Below, piece by piece: positions 1 to 7,721 of a DNA stretch of 64,000 bases. The notes under the pieces were generated by a model. It saw only the letters and a list, made by a program, of their open reading frames with translations, was not told the origin of the DNA and did no database searches. The stretch comes from Spirilliplanes yamanashiensis (lineage in GTDB: Bacteria; Actinomycetota; Actinomycetes; Mycobacteriales; Micromonosporaceae). Positions within the stretch are counted from its first letter, which is position 1. Every line of letters starts with the position of its first letter. The stretch spans positions 124,001 to 188,000 of the forward strand of contig NZ_BOOY01000030.1 of assembly GCF_016863475.1 (NCBI RefSeq). Direction: 5' to 3'. The position numbers and the translations under genes were made by a program.

Positions 1-348
1 CCCGGTGGTTGCGTGACCTCGTCGGCGAGGACCCGCGCCAGGCGCCGATGATCGCCGGGGACGTCCGCGACGCCGGCGTGCGCCGGGTGGTGGCGACCCT
101 GCGGCACTCCGTCCGGCACCACATCGAGCGGCGGCTCCCGCTGGTCCAGGCGCCGGTGCTGGTGCTGCGCGGCGCACGACCCCATCGCCCCGGCCGGCTG
201 GGTGGCCCGGGCGGCCGCGCTGGCCCCGGCCGGCACGGCGGGCGAGGTGCCGGGCGCGGCGCACAACGCGGTGACGACGGCGGGCACGCGGGTGGCGGCC
301 CTGGCGGCCGCCTTCGTCGCTCAGCCCTCGACGCCCGTGGTGTCGTGA
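1..348 (+). pseudogene. alpha/beta-hydrolase C-terminal fragment, frameshifted
   Basis: The 5' end lies outside the window. Reading from base 3, the translation ends in APVLVLRGA, the beta-strand that precedes the catalytic Asp in alpha/beta hydrolases. The expected continuation HDPIAPAGWVARAAALAP and then GAAHNAV (catalytic His region) is in a different frame, which begins with CAC at 175 and stops with TGA at 346-348. The shift falls at about 171-177, where two bases appear to be missing (or one is extra) between the Gly codon and the HD pair. A decayed gene and a sequencing error are both possible. The family is clear; the substrate is not. The 3' end overlaps the convergent DUF6766 gene by 28 bp. 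Confidence 0.6.
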
Positions 349-995
349 GCCGAGCCGACCGGCTTGGACTCGGGCGACCCGCGCTGGCGCAGGTAGATCG
401 ACAGGATCGCCATGGACGCGACGGCGAGCAGTTCCGACTGCCAGTTCTGCAGGGTGCGGTTCCAGAAGTCCGCCTCCAGCAGGTACGCCCCCCACGGCAC
501 CGGGTCCTGCAGCCGGCGCAGCTGCTCCTCGTTGTAGGCGGCCGCCCCGGCGACGGACTGGACCAGCCACGACAGCAGGAAGATCAGGCCCATCACCAGG
601 CCGAGGGAGTTGGAGTACACCCCCAGCCGCCAGCCCCGCGCCCGGGCCCACGCCGGGGAGTCCGCCCGGGCGTGCTCCCCCACGTGCTGGTCGGCGTCGG
701 GCTCGCGGCCGACCGCGTCCAGCGGCTTGGACTCCGGGGAGCCCCGCTGCACCAGCCAGACGGTCAGCGTCACGAACAGGAAGAACTGCAGGTACTCCGA
801 CTGCCAGTTCTCGGCCACGTCGACCGCGAAGCTCGCCGAGGTCAGGTAGCGCCCGAGGGACACCTCCGCCAGGCCGTCGGAGCGCAGCTGGTCGTTGTAG
901 TCGGCGTGGCCCGCGAACGCCTGGCCGACGAGCGCGAGCAGGAACAGCACCCCGAACACCAGGCCCAGGGAGTTCTGCCGCAGGAACCGGCGCAT
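321..995 (-). CDS. DUF6766-like membrane protein with internal duplication
   Basis: 224 aa. I chose the ATG at 993-995 because the first membrane segment starts a few residues later; the longer frame would add an Arg-rich non-membrane leader. The protein is two copies of one unit. Each unit has a hydrophobic helix after NSLGLV, a YN(D/E) pair, an NWQSE motif, a second helix and the tail RGSPESKP. This predicts four membrane helices. It resembles the actinobacterial DUF6766 family, whose function is unknown. It follows no operon partner closely: the next minus-strand gene stops 11 bp upstream. Confidence 0.75.
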   Translation of the reverse strand: MRRFLRQNSLGLVFGVLFLLALVGQAFAGHADYNDQLRSDGLAEVSLGRYLTSASFAVDVAENWQSEYLQFFLFVTLTVWLVQRGSPESKPLDAVGREPDADQHVGEHARADSPAWARARGWRLGVYSNSLGLVMGLIFLLSWLVQSVAGAAAYNEEQLRRLQDPVPWGAYLLEADFWNRTLQNWQSELLAVASMAILSIYLRQRGSPESKPVGSAHDTTGVEG

Positions 996-1006
996 GGTCT
1001 CCCCCC

Positions 1007-1090
1007 TCACCGGTGCAGCAGCCCGAGCGTCAGCAGGTACGCCAGGCCGGCGCCGATCACGACGAGGCACAGCACGAACAGGGCACGCAC
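1007..1090 (-). CDS. 27-aa single-helix membrane peptide
   Basis: The GTG start at 1088-1090 gives a 27-residue protein beginning MRALFVLCLVVIGAGLAYLL. It is almost entirely one transmembrane helix followed by a short basic tail. Very similar small proteins are, as I remember it, widespread in Actinobacteria as uncharacterised ORFs. The start lies 2 bp after the stop of the preceding lipoprotein gene, so the two are probably co-translated. No function can be assigned. The small size and coupling make it easy to miss in automatic annotation. Confidence 0.5.
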   Translation of the reverse strand: MRALFVLCLVVIGAGLAYLLTLGLLHR

Positions 1091-1092
1091 GG

Positions 1093-1500
1093 TCAGCCTC
1101 CCTGCAGGGCGCAGTCGTAGGGGCGGCCGTCGCCGCGGCCGGTGCAGCCCGCCGCCACGACCCGCCAGCCGCCGGGGAACGTGCCGAGGAAGACGGTGTC
1201 GGTCGCGGTGACCACCCGGGCCGACTCGCCGTACACGTCCACGGCGGTGACGGCGGCCGGGGCGGGCAGGTCCTCGGCGCCGATCGCCGCCGCGCACGGC
1301 GTGCCGGCGGACGACTCCAGCTCGGCCCGGGTGTCCGGCGCGAGCAGGGCGCAGGCGGTGGCGCCGTCGCCGGCCGTCGCCGCCTCGGCGAGCTGCCGGG
1401 CCACCGCCGCGGCGGCGTCGCCGCGTTCGTCCGGGTGGGCGCAGCCGGCGGTCGCCGCCAGGCCGCACGCGGCGACGGCGAGGAGGAGCCGTCTGGTCAT
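1093..1500 (-). CDS. small putative lipoprotein
   Basis: 135 aa. The N-terminus has MTRR, a hydrophobic stretch and the lipobox-like ATAGC, so cleavage before Cys about 20 and membrane anchoring are likely. The mature part contains three further Cys residues and no recognised catalytic motif. An AAAGGGG ribosome binding site precedes the ATG at 1498-1500. It heads a two-gene unit with the 27-aa membrane peptide and is divergent from the sigma factor gene. Function unknown; similar small lipoproteins are common in actinomycetes. Confidence 0.65.
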   Translation of the reverse strand: MTRRLLLAVAACGLAATAGCAHPDERGDAAAAVARQLAEAATAGDGATACALLAPDTRAELESSAGTPCAAAIGAEDLPAPAAVTAVDVYGESARVVTATDTVFLGTFPGGWRVVAAGCTGRGDGRPYDCALQGG

Positions 1501-1572
1501 GGGTGCCCCTTTCCCGCTTCCGATCTTTCCTATTCCTGCCGGCCGGCCGACGGAAAAGCGGCACGCGGGACA

Positions 1573-1598
1573 GGTTTCAAGCAGAGCCGTCCGGGTCA
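1573..1598 (+). promoter_or_regulatory. SigB/SigF-like promoter candidate
   Basis: GTTT (1574-1577), 15 bp, then GGGTCA (1593-1598). The known actinobacterial SigB-type consensus is GNNT-N14-16-GGGTAY, so this matches except for C in place of A. It lies 45 bp upstream of the sigma gene start and would give autoregulation. Confidence 0.4.
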
Positions 1599-1642
1599 GA
1601 TTGCTTGCCGTCCTGCAACGATCACCGACCTGGAGCGCCCCC

Positions 1643-2428
1643 ATGAGCCTCGCCACGACGGACGTCGCCACCCACCTCGGCACCGACGAGCTGGAAGCCG
1701 ACGCCCTGATCCGGGAGCTGGCCGGCCTCCCCGCCGGCGCGCCGGGCCGCGAGCGCCTGCGCGAGCGCGCCATCGAGTCCTGGGTGCCGATGGCCAACCG
1801 CCTCGCCCGCCGCTTCAGCGGCCGCGGCGAACCCACCGACGATCTCCAGCAGACCGCGACGGTCGGCCTCATCAAGGCCGTCGACCGCTACGACGCCGAC
1901 CGCGGCATCGACTTCGCCGCCTACGCCATCCCCACCATCATCGGCGAGATCAAGCGCCACTTCCGCGACCGCACCTGGTCGGTGCGGGTGCCGCGCCGCC
2001 TCCAGGAACTGCGCCTGGCCATCAACGACGCCAACAACACCCTCACCCACACCCTCGGCCACGCACCCACCGTCGCGGACATCGCCGAGCACCTCGGCGT
2101 CACCGAGGAGGACGTCCTGGAGGGCCTGGAGGGCGCCCGCGCCTACCAGGCCACCTCGCTGGCCACGCCGGCCGGCGACGGCAGCGGCAGCATGGAGCTC
2201 GGCGACACCCTGAGCGAGGACGACCGCGGCTACGAGCTGGCCGAGCTGCGCCTCGATCTGGGGCCCGCCCTCGCCGCGCTGGACGAGCGCGAGCGGCGCA
2301 TCCTCACCCTGCGCTTCTACGGCAACCAGACGCAGACCCAGATCGCCGAGCAGATCGGCATCTCCCAGATGCACGTGTCGCGGCTGCTCACCCGCGCCCT
2401 CGGCAAGCTGCGCGCCCGGATGGCGTGA
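1643..2428 (+). CDS. SigB/SigF/SigG-family RNA polymerase sigma factor
   Basis: 261 aa, typical length for the group 3 general-stress/sporulation sigma factors. Region 2 is visible as WVPMANRLARRF, DDLQQTATVGLIKAVDRYD (region 2.2, core binding) and FAAYAIPTIIGEIKRHFRD (region 2.4, -10 recognition). Region 3 follows at VPRRLQELRLAIN, and region 4 ends in the helix-turn-helix QTQIAEQIGISQMHVSRLL. The start is the ATG at 1643; the upstream extension of the frame is not sigma-like. A SigB-type promoter precedes it. No anti-sigma kinase gene is adjacent, but a STAS antagonist, GlsB, Usp and DksA-like genes elsewhere in the window fit its expected regulon. Confidence 0.9.
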   Translation: MSLATTDVATHLGTDELEADALIRELAGLPAGAPGRERLRERAIESWVPMANRLARRFSGRGEPTDDLQQTATVGLIKAVDRYDADRGIDFAAYAIPTIIGEIKRHFRDRTWSVRVPRRLQELRLAINDANNTLTHTLGHAPTVADIAEHLGVTEEDVLEGLEGARAYQATSLATPAGDGSGSMELGDTLSEDDRGYELAELRLDLGPALAALDERERRILTLRFYGNQTQTQIAEQIGISQMHVSRLLTRALGKLRARMA

Positions 2429-2518
2429 GCGGGGGCCGGGGCCGGCAACCGCACGACACCCCAAGGCTCACGGCCGCACACCGAGGCGCTCCGGCGGGGC
2501 GCCGAATGTGGTTGACGT

Positions 2519-2541
2519 GACCCGGTGACGCCCACCGGGTC
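2519..2541 (+). promoter_or_regulatory. leader hairpin before CAP gene
   Basis: GACCCGGTG (2519-2527), a 5-nt loop, and CACCGGGTC (2533-2541) form a perfect 9-bp stem that ends 25 nt before the GTG start. It could be the end of a 5' UTR regulatory element. Cell-wall-active genes in actinobacteria are often under c-di-AMP riboswitches, but I cannot identify the conserved core here. Confidence 0.35.
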
Positions 2542-2566
2542 CGTGAACCGAAAGGGCCCCGCCACC

Positions 2567-3052
2567 GTGCTGTCGACGACGACGCGCCGCCTCGCACTGC
2601 TCGCCCTGGTCCCGGCCATGCTGCTCGGCTCGCTCATGATCGCGACGCCCGCCTCCGCCGCCACCGCGACGACCACCCTCGAGTCGCAGATCGTCGGCTA
2701 CACCAACTGGCAGCGCAAGGCCCACGGCTGCGGCCCCGTCCGCCTCGACAACCGCCTCGCCCTCGCCGCCCGCGGCCACAGCTACCACATGGCCCGGACC
2801 GGCCGATTCAGCCACACCGGCTTCGGCGGCTCCTCCTTCGGCTACCGCATCACCTACAAGGGCTACACCGCCCCGCTGTCCGAGAACATCGCCTGGGGCT
2901 ACCGCGACGCCGCCACCACCGTCCGCGCCTGGATGGCCTCCCCCGGCCACCGCCGCAACATCCTCAACTGCAAGGCCAAGGCCGTCGGCGTCGGCGTCGT
3001 CTACAACACCCGCGGCCAGGCCTACTACACCCAGGACTTCGGCTGGCGGTGA
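2567..3052 (+). CDS. secreted CAP/SCP-domain protein (copy 1)
   Basis: 161 aa with a Sec signal peptide (TTTRRLALLALVP... ending ATPASAA). The mature protein is one CAP domain (CAP = cysteine-rich secretory, antigen 5, PR-1). Visible motifs are VGYTNWQRKAHGC, HSYHMARTGRFSH, LSENIAWG, SPGHRRNILN and the C-terminal YYTQDFGWR. The metal-site His and Glu positions (H in GHSYHM, E in SENIAWG, H in SPGHR) are retained. The GTG start at 2567 is preferred because a GAAAGGGCC box lies upstream of both this gene and its paralogue at 33045-33536. The role of bacterial CAP proteins is poorly known; cell-surface or sporulation functions have been proposed. Confidence 0.85.
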   Translation: MLSTTTRRLALLALVPAMLLGSLMIATPASAATATTTLESQIVGYTNWQRKAHGCGPVRLDNRLALAARGHSYHMARTGRFSHTGFGGSSFGYRITYKGYTAPLSENIAWGYRDAATTVRAWMASPGHRRNILNCKAKAVGVGVVYNTRGQAYYTQDFGWR

Positions 3053-3053
3053 C

Positions 3054-3079
3054 CCGCCCGCACCGTCCTCTTCGGGCGG
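3054..3079 (+). terminator. possible terminator after CAP copy 1
   Basis: CCGCCCG (3054-3060) pairs with CGGGCGG (3073-3079) across a 12-nt loop, right after the stop codon. There is no U-tract, so this is weak. Confidence 0.35.
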
Positions 3080-3108
3080 CGATCACGAGAATGCATTGAT
3101 CCAAATCG

Positions 3109-3133
3109 GTGTAGAGAAGGGACGTCAGGGTAG
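3109..3133 (+). promoter_or_regulatory. SigB/SigF-like promoter candidate
   Basis: GTGT (3109-3112), 15 bp, GGGTAG (3128-3133). This fits GNNT-N14-16-GGGTA. It ends 42 bp before the start of the TM-helix protein. Confidence 0.5.
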
Positions 3134-3175
3134 CCAGGAGTCACCAACCTGAAAGATTGCTGAAGGAGTACAACC

Positions 3176-3955
3176 ATGGGTGACAGGGTCATCGGTGGAC
3201 TCGGCGACGCACTTCGCGCCATTCTGCTGTTCCTGCCGAAGGCGCTCGCCTTCGTCGCCATCGTCATCATCGGCTGGCTGATCGCCAAGGCCGTGCGCAA
3301 GCTCGTCGACAAGATCCTCGAGCGCGTCGGCTTCGACCGCGTCGTCGAGCGCGGCGGCGTCAAGACCGCCCTCGCGAAGTCCAAGTATGACGCCAGCGAC
3401 ATCGTCGCGAAGATCGCCTACTACGCGATCATCCTGTTCACCCTGCAGCTGGCCTTCGGCGTCTTCGGCCCGAACCCGATCTCGACCCTGCTGACCTCGG
3501 TCATCGCCTGGCTGCCCAACGCCTTCGTCGCGATCATCATCGTGGTCGTCGCCTCGGCCATCGCCAAGGGCGTCAAGGACCTGATCGGCAACGCGCTCGG
3601 CGGCCTGTCCTACGGCCGGATCCTGGCCAACGTCGCCAGCATCTTCATCCTGGGCCTGGGCGTCATCGCCGCGCTCAACCAGATCGGCGTCGCCACCACC
3701 GTCACCACCCCGATCCTGATCGCCGTGCTGGCCACCGTGGCGGGCATCCTGATCGTCGGCGTCGGCGGCGGCATGATCAAGCCGATGCAGGCCCGCGCCG
3801 AGCAGTGGCTGAGCCGCGCCGAGGACGAGACCCGCGCCGTCACCACGCAGGCCAGCGCCTACCAGGCCGGCCAGGCCGCCGCCGACACGCAGGTCGTGGC
3901 GCCGGCGAGCACGACCGAGCCGACGCAGACCCTGCCGGTGGACCGCTCGTACTGA
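3176..3955 (+). CDS. CmpX-like TM-helix (mechanosensitive-channel-related) protein
   Basis: 259 aa. At least four hydrophobic helices alternate with amphipathic segments (FVAIVIIGWLIAKAVRKLVDKIL; FVAIIIVVVASAIAKGVKDLIG; two further helices to about residue 205). The repeated helix followed by a basic K/R helix is the TM_helix (PF05552-like) pattern of CmpX and small MscS relatives. The MscS beta-domain itself is absent. The tail after residue 210 is polar and rich in Ala, Thr and Gln. A GAAGGAG ribosome binding site precedes the ATG. The SigB-like promoter suggests induction by stress. Likely a membrane-stress protein; channel activity is inference only. Confidence 0.75.
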   Translation: MGDRVIGGLGDALRAILLFLPKALAFVAIVIIGWLIAKAVRKLVDKILERVGFDRVVERGGVKTALAKSKYDASDIVAKIAYYAIILFTLQLAFGVFGPNPISTLLTSVIAWLPNAFVAIIIVVVASAIAKGVKDLIGNALGGLSYGRILANVASIFILGLGVIAALNQIGVATTVTTPILIAVLATVAGILIVGVGGGMIKPMQARAEQWLSRAEDETRAVTTQASAYQAGQAAADTQVVAPASTTEPTQTLPVDRSY

Positions 3956-3976
3956 CCGGCACCGCAACGCTCCCCC

Positions 3977-4009
3977 GGGGGCGGGACCCGCACGGCGGGT
4001 TCCGCCCCC
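3977..4009. terminator. bidirectional terminator hairpin
   Basis: A 15-bp stem (3977-3991 with 3995-4009, one G-T wobble) and a 3-nt loop lie in the gap between the convergent genes ending at 3955 and 4029. Confidence 0.75.
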
Positions 4010-4028
4010 GCGGCGTGTCCGGGGCCGG

Positions 4029-4397
4029 TCAGACGGCGGACTCGGCGAGCACGCACACCGCCAGCAGCCGCACCGACGGCCACGACGCCCGCCGCCAGTC
4101 GCCGGCGACCACCTCGTCCGCGGACCAGCCCGCCGCGGCCGCGCGGTCGGCGACCCCGTCGGCGTAGGCGGCCAGCAGCACCCGGCGCACCCGGCCGGCG
4201 CCGTCGGCGAGGGCGTCGCGCACGTGAGCCGCGTGCTGGTCCACCTCGGCCAGCAGGCCCGGCACGGCCTTCAGCGCCGCCATGCCCGTGGCGCCCAGCC
4301 GGGCGCGCCACTGCCCGAGCGCCAGCTGCGCGGCGGCGAGCACCGCCGGGGCGATGCGGTCGTCGCGCGCGAGGTCGTCGTCGTGGTGGCTCCCCAT
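4029..4397 (-). CDS. DUF6401-like protein
   Basis: 122 aa, soluble and helical. The start is the ATG at 4395-4397 (MGSHHDDD). Recognisable features are a central LLAEVDQHAAHVRDAL segment, VLLAAYADGVADRAAAAGW and the C-terminal SWPSVRLLAVCVLAE. This pattern resembles the actinomycete DUF6401 family, which is sometimes annotated as natural-product-associated. The function is unknown and nothing in the neighbourhood points to a biosynthetic cluster. The gene stands alone between two terminator hairpins. Confidence 0.55.
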   Translation of the reverse strand: MGSHHDDDLARDDRIAPAVLAAAQLALGQWRARLGATGMAALKAVPGLLAEVDQHAAHVRDALADGAGRVRRVLLAAYADGVADRAAAAGWSADEVVAGDWRRASWPSVRLLAVCVLAESAV

Positions 4398-4504
4398 GCC
4401 GACCGACCGTACAAACCGGGCAACCGGCAGGGCAACGCCCGGGCCGGGCATCGCCCGCATTTTCAGCCGTTCAGCCCACGTGCACCCTCGGCCGCACGCA
4501 CACC

Positions 4505-4533
4505 GGCGGCGGGTCCTCACCGGACCCGCCGCC
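4505..4533 (-). terminator. strong terminator of the MFS-Usp gene
   Basis: A perfect 12-bp stem (4505-4516 with 4522-4533) and a 5-nt loop lie 11 bp past the minus-strand stop codon at 4545. Confidence 0.8.
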
Positions 4534-4544
4534 CGTGCGCGGCG

Positions 4545-6455
4545 TCAGCGCCGCGGACCATCCCCCTCGGCCGGTCCGGCGCCGTCGCCGGCCGGCCGGG
4601 CGGAGAACATGCGTTCCTCGTCCAGGGCCGTGGTCTGCACGACGAGGACGTCGCAGAGGGCGTTGCGCACCACGTTCGCCGGGACGGAGCCCAGCATCTG
4701 GCCCTGGGCGGCGCCCAGGCCGCGGTTGCCGACGACGATGAGGTTCGCCGGGTTGGTGCCGACCGCGTCCAGCAGCGCCTGCGCCGGGTCGCCCGCCACC
4801 AGCCGCTGCTCGATGTACCGCGCCCGCTCGCGGGTCAGGCCGGACACCGACTTCTCCAGCGCCGCGCGGGCCACGTCGACGCCGTACAGGTCGCGGTGCA
4901 CCGGGGTGTCCGTGCTGGCCGCCGCGCCGGACCCGCCCTCGCGGTAGGCGGTGACGACGACCAGCCGGGCCTGGGCGGCCTGGGCCACCTCCGCCGCGCG
5001 GTCCACGGCGTACAGGCTCGTCGGGGTGCCGTCGGAGCCGACCACGACCCGGTCGTACACGGTGATGCTGCGCCGGGCGCCCAGCGGCACGATCGGCGAC
5101 TCGTCGACCTCGTCCGGCGGGTTGACCCAGAGCATCGCCACGGCGCCGATGGCGAGCAGGACGCCGGCCAGCATGATCGCGTTGCTGCCGCGGCTGTCGA
5201 GGAGGTTCTCGAAGATCCAGCCGAAGGTGACGGTCTGGATGAGCATCGGCACCACGATCATCATGTTCAGGATGCCCATGTAGACGCCGGTGCGCTTGGC
5301 CGGGACCATGCTGGCGACCATCAGGTACGGGATGCCCACCGCGCTGGCCCAGAAGATGCCCAGGCCGATCATCGGCACCAGGGCGACGTACTGGTTCTCG
5401 ATCTGCGCGAGCCAGATCAGCGCCACCGCGGCCAGGCCGAGGGCGACGGCGTGCACCCGCTTCGCGCCGATGCGGGCGGCGAGGCCGACCAGGAACAGCG
5501 CGGAGATCATGGTGACGAAGTTGTAGGCCGCGTTCTGCAGGCCGCTCCAGCCGATGGCCTCGTCCCAGCGCGGCCCGCCCTCCTCGGGCGTCGCGTCGAA
5601 GACGGTCTCGCCCAGGCTGACCGCCAGGAACTGCCAGTAGATGAACATGGCGTACCACTGGAACATGAACACGACGCCGATCTTGTGCATGGCGACCGGC
5701 ATGACCTTCACGGCGGACGCGATCTCGGCGACCGCGTGGTGCAGCCCCTTGGGGGCGTTGCGCGCCTCGGCGATGTCCTCGTCCGACGGGGTCAGTTCCT
5801 TGGTGCGCGCCATCGCCGGCAGCACCGTCAGCAGGATGCAGACCGTGCCGATCATGAAGCACACGTACATCCAGTAGGGCACGCCGTTGCCGGCGTTCTG
5901 CTGCAGCGGCGACACCTTCTCCAGGATGAACAGCGACAGGTTGGCCAGCACCGCGCCGGCGCCGGTGAACATGCTCTGGGTGAGGAAGCCGCGGGCCAGC
6001 TGCGATTTGGGCAACCGGTCGGAGATGAACGCCCGGTACGGCTCCATCGAGGTGTTGTTGCCGGCGTCGAGCAGCCAGAAGCAGATGACCGCGAGCCACA
6101 GGATCCCGACGAACGGGAACAGGAAAAGAATGATCGCGCAGAGGATCGCGCCGGCCGTGATGAACGGCCGGCGGCGGCCCCACCGTGGATGCCATGTCCG
6201 GTCGCTGATCGCCCCGATCAGCGGCTGGATGATCAATCCGGTGACGGGTCCGGCCAGATTCAGGATGGGGAGTTGATCGGGCTCCGCACCGATGAGCAGG
6301 AACAGCGGGTTCACGGCCGACTGGGTGAGGCCGAAGCTGAATTGAACGCCGAAGAAGCCGAGGTTCATCATCAGCAGAGCAGGCCCCGTCATCAGGGGTT
6401 TGTGCTCGACCTGCCCCGCGGGCGCCGGGACGGATTCCGTTGTGGTGGTGGCCAT
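4545..6455 (-). CDS. SLC45/GPH-type sugar MFS transporter fused to a universal stress domain
   Basis: 636 aa. Residues about 25-465 form a 12-helix major facilitator with the SLC45 sucrose-carrier signature ISDRTWHPRWGRRRPFI in the 2-3 loop. Residues about 478-615 form a complete UspA domain (YDRVVVGSDGTPTS at its start). Its GNRG-x9-GS motif is the full ATP-binding G-x2-G-x9-G-S/T signature. The start ATG at 6453-6455 gives a short polar N-terminus before helix 1. The two parts are in one uninterrupted frame with a short linker (about 465-478). A typical SLC45-like bacterial transporter ends after helix 12, so the Usp tail is an added cytosolic sensor. A separate Usp gene is divergent 276 bp away. 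Likely proton-coupled disaccharide uptake under ATP or stress control; the substrate is unknown. Confidence 0.8.
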   Translation of the reverse strand: MATTTTESVPAPAGQVEHKPLMTGPALLMMNLGFFGVQFSFGLTQSAVNPLFLLIGAEPDQLPILNLAGPVTGLIIQPLIGAISDRTWHPRWGRRRPFITAGAILCAIILFLFPFVGILWLAVICFWLLDAGNNTSMEPYRAFISDRLPKSQLARGFLTQSMFTGAGAVLANLSLFILEKVSPLQQNAGNGVPYWMYVCFMIGTVCILLTVLPAMARTKELTPSDEDIAEARNAPKGLHHAVAEIASAVKVMPVAMHKIGVVFMFQWYAMFIYWQFLAVSLGETVFDATPEEGGPRWDEAIGWSGLQNAAYNFVTMISALFLVGLAARIGAKRVHAVALGLAAVALIWLAQIENQYVALVPMIGLGIFWASAVGIPYLMVASMVPAKRTGVYMGILNMMIVVPMLIQTVTFGWIFENLLDSRGSNAIMLAGVLLAIGAVAMLWVNPPDEVDESPIVPLGARRSITVYDRVVVGSDGTPTSLYAVDRAAEVAQAAQARLVVVTAYREGGSGAAASTDTPVHRDLYGVDVARAALEKSVSGLTRERARYIEQRLVAGDPAQALLDAVGTNPANLIVVGNRGLGAAQGQMLGSVPANVVRNALCDVLVVQTTALDEERMFSARPAGDGAGPAEGDGPRR

Positions 6456-6731
6456 GGCAACCCCTTCGGACGTGATCCACGCCAGACCTTCGATGCGACG
6501 CTAAACCCGCCGCCGACGGCCCGCAACCGACGCCGGAGATCCTTTTCTCCCCGTTTCCCGGCGGCATTCTTCCGCCCCCGCCGGAGGCGAATTGGCAAGC
6601 CACCGTTCACCATGAGAACAATCGGCACACGTCGACGCCCGGAGTTCGTCTGCGCTCGACGCGCCGCACGCCGTGTAATAGCGTTTCCAGTCGACAGGGC
6701 GCCGGCCGGGCGCACCGGGAAGGAGCCGACG

Positions 6732-7163
6732 GTGAGCGCATGGAAGACCATCGTGGTCGGGGTCGACGGCTCGCCCGGCAGCCGCAAGGCGCTGACGTGG
6801 GCCGCCGCCGAGGCCGCGGGGCACGGTGCCGATCTCGTGGTCGTGAACGTCTGGGAGCACACCCTGCTGCCGCCGGCGGGCAGCGTCAGCGTGTCGGAGC
6901 ACTACGTGCCCGACCCGAGCCAGCGCACGGCCGACGAGCTGCTCCAGGTCATCAAGGACGAGCTCGGCGACGACCCGCCGGTGCTCGTCCAGCCGCAGGT
7001 CAAGCAGGGCCGGCCGGCGAAGGTGCTCATCGACGAGTCGGCGGGCGCCGACCTGCTGGTGGTGGGCAAGCGGGGCCACGGCGGGTTCGCGGGGCTGGTG
7101 CTCGGCTCGGTCAGCCAGCACGTCGCCGCGTACGCGACGTGCCCGGTGACCGTCGTCCACTGA
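6732..7163 (+). CDS. universal stress protein (UspA family)
   Basis: 143 aa, a single Usp domain of usual length. IVVGVDGSPGSRKAL opens the Rossmann-like fold and VVGKRGHGG...LGS supplies the intact G-x2-G-x9-G-S ATP-binding motif. The start is the GTG at 6732 because GGAAGGAG lies 7 nt upstream; the frame continues far upstream without Usp similarity. The gene is divergent from the transporter-Usp fusion. Usp proteins of this type bind ATP and help survival in hypoxia or stationary phase; the specific partner is unknown. Confidence 0.9.
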   Translation: MSAWKTIVVGVDGSPGSRKALTWAAAEAAGHGADLVVVNVWEHTLLPPAGSVSVSEHYVPDPSQRTADELLQVIKDELGDDPPVLVQPQVKQGRPAKVLIDESAGADLLVVGKRGHGGFAGLVLGSVSQHVAAYATCPVTVVH

Positions 7164-7211
7164 CGCCGCACGCCGCCGTTTCGTGCCCGGCATTCCGGGC
7201 ATGCGCCGCGG

Positions 7212-7667
7212 ATGGGCGACGATCGCGCGGCCGGCGACCGCCGGGTGACCCTGGACGACCTGGGGGCGTGGCTGGTGAAGGGCAACGCGGACCACGCCGA
7301 CCTGGCGGGCCGCTTCGGCCGGGACCCCGCGGTGGACAGCTGGTGCGTGCAGCGCAGCTACCGCCTGGCGCTGATGGCGGCGGGCCAGCCGGTGGTGTTC
7401 TGGGCCAGCGGCAGCCGCAACCGCCGCCTGGCCTACGGGGTGTGGGGCGTCGGGCGCCTGGCCGGGCCGGCCACGCTGAGCCCGGACGGCCGGTGGCGGG
7501 TCCCCCTGGCGCTGTCGGTGTGGCCACCGGAGCGGTGGGTCGGCCGGGCCCGGTTGCAGGCGGACAGCCGGCTGGCCGGCCTGGAGGTGTTCCGGCTGCC
7601 GCAGGGCTCCAACCCGTCGTACCTGACGAAGGCGCAGTTCGCGGCCCTGCACGACCACCTGCCCTGA
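7212..7667 (+). CDS. EVE/PUA-fold-like protein
   Basis: 151 aa. The pattern LGAWLVKGNADHADL, a Trp-Cys near residue 44, AAGQPVVFWASGS, YGVWGVGRL and a final basic/hydrophobic segment looks like the EVE domain of the PUA superfamily. In that superfamily a WLVK-type strand and a hydrophobic cage bind modified bases. This is pattern recognition, not a firm assignment. The start at 7212 has no strong ribosome binding site. It lies 48 bp after the usp gene and may be co-transcribed. EVE proteins are often linked to modified DNA or RNA; no modification enzyme is next to it. Confidence 0.5.
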   Translation: MGDDRAAGDRRVTLDDLGAWLVKGNADHADLAGRFGRDPAVDSWCVQRSYRLALMAAGQPVVFWASGSRNRRLAYGVWGVGRLAGPATLSPDGRWRVPLALSVWPPERWVGRARLQADSRLAGLEVFRLPQGSNPSYLTKAQFAALHDHLP

Positions 7668-7721
7668 CACCGGGGACGTCCGGCCCTGCCGGGGGTCCGG
7701 CCGGCGGCGCAGGCTGGTGCC

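Noticed and set aside
2501-2545. c-di-AMP (ydaO) riboswitch before CAP copy 1
   Set aside because: A hairpin is present but I could not find the conserved riboswitch core. A covariance search is needed before it can be claimed.
6456-6731. SigB-like promoter for the MFS-Usp fusion on the minus strand (GGTT-N16-GGGTTT)
   Set aside because: The -10 element lacks the A of GGGTA and spacing is at the limit, so it is too weak to list as a feature.
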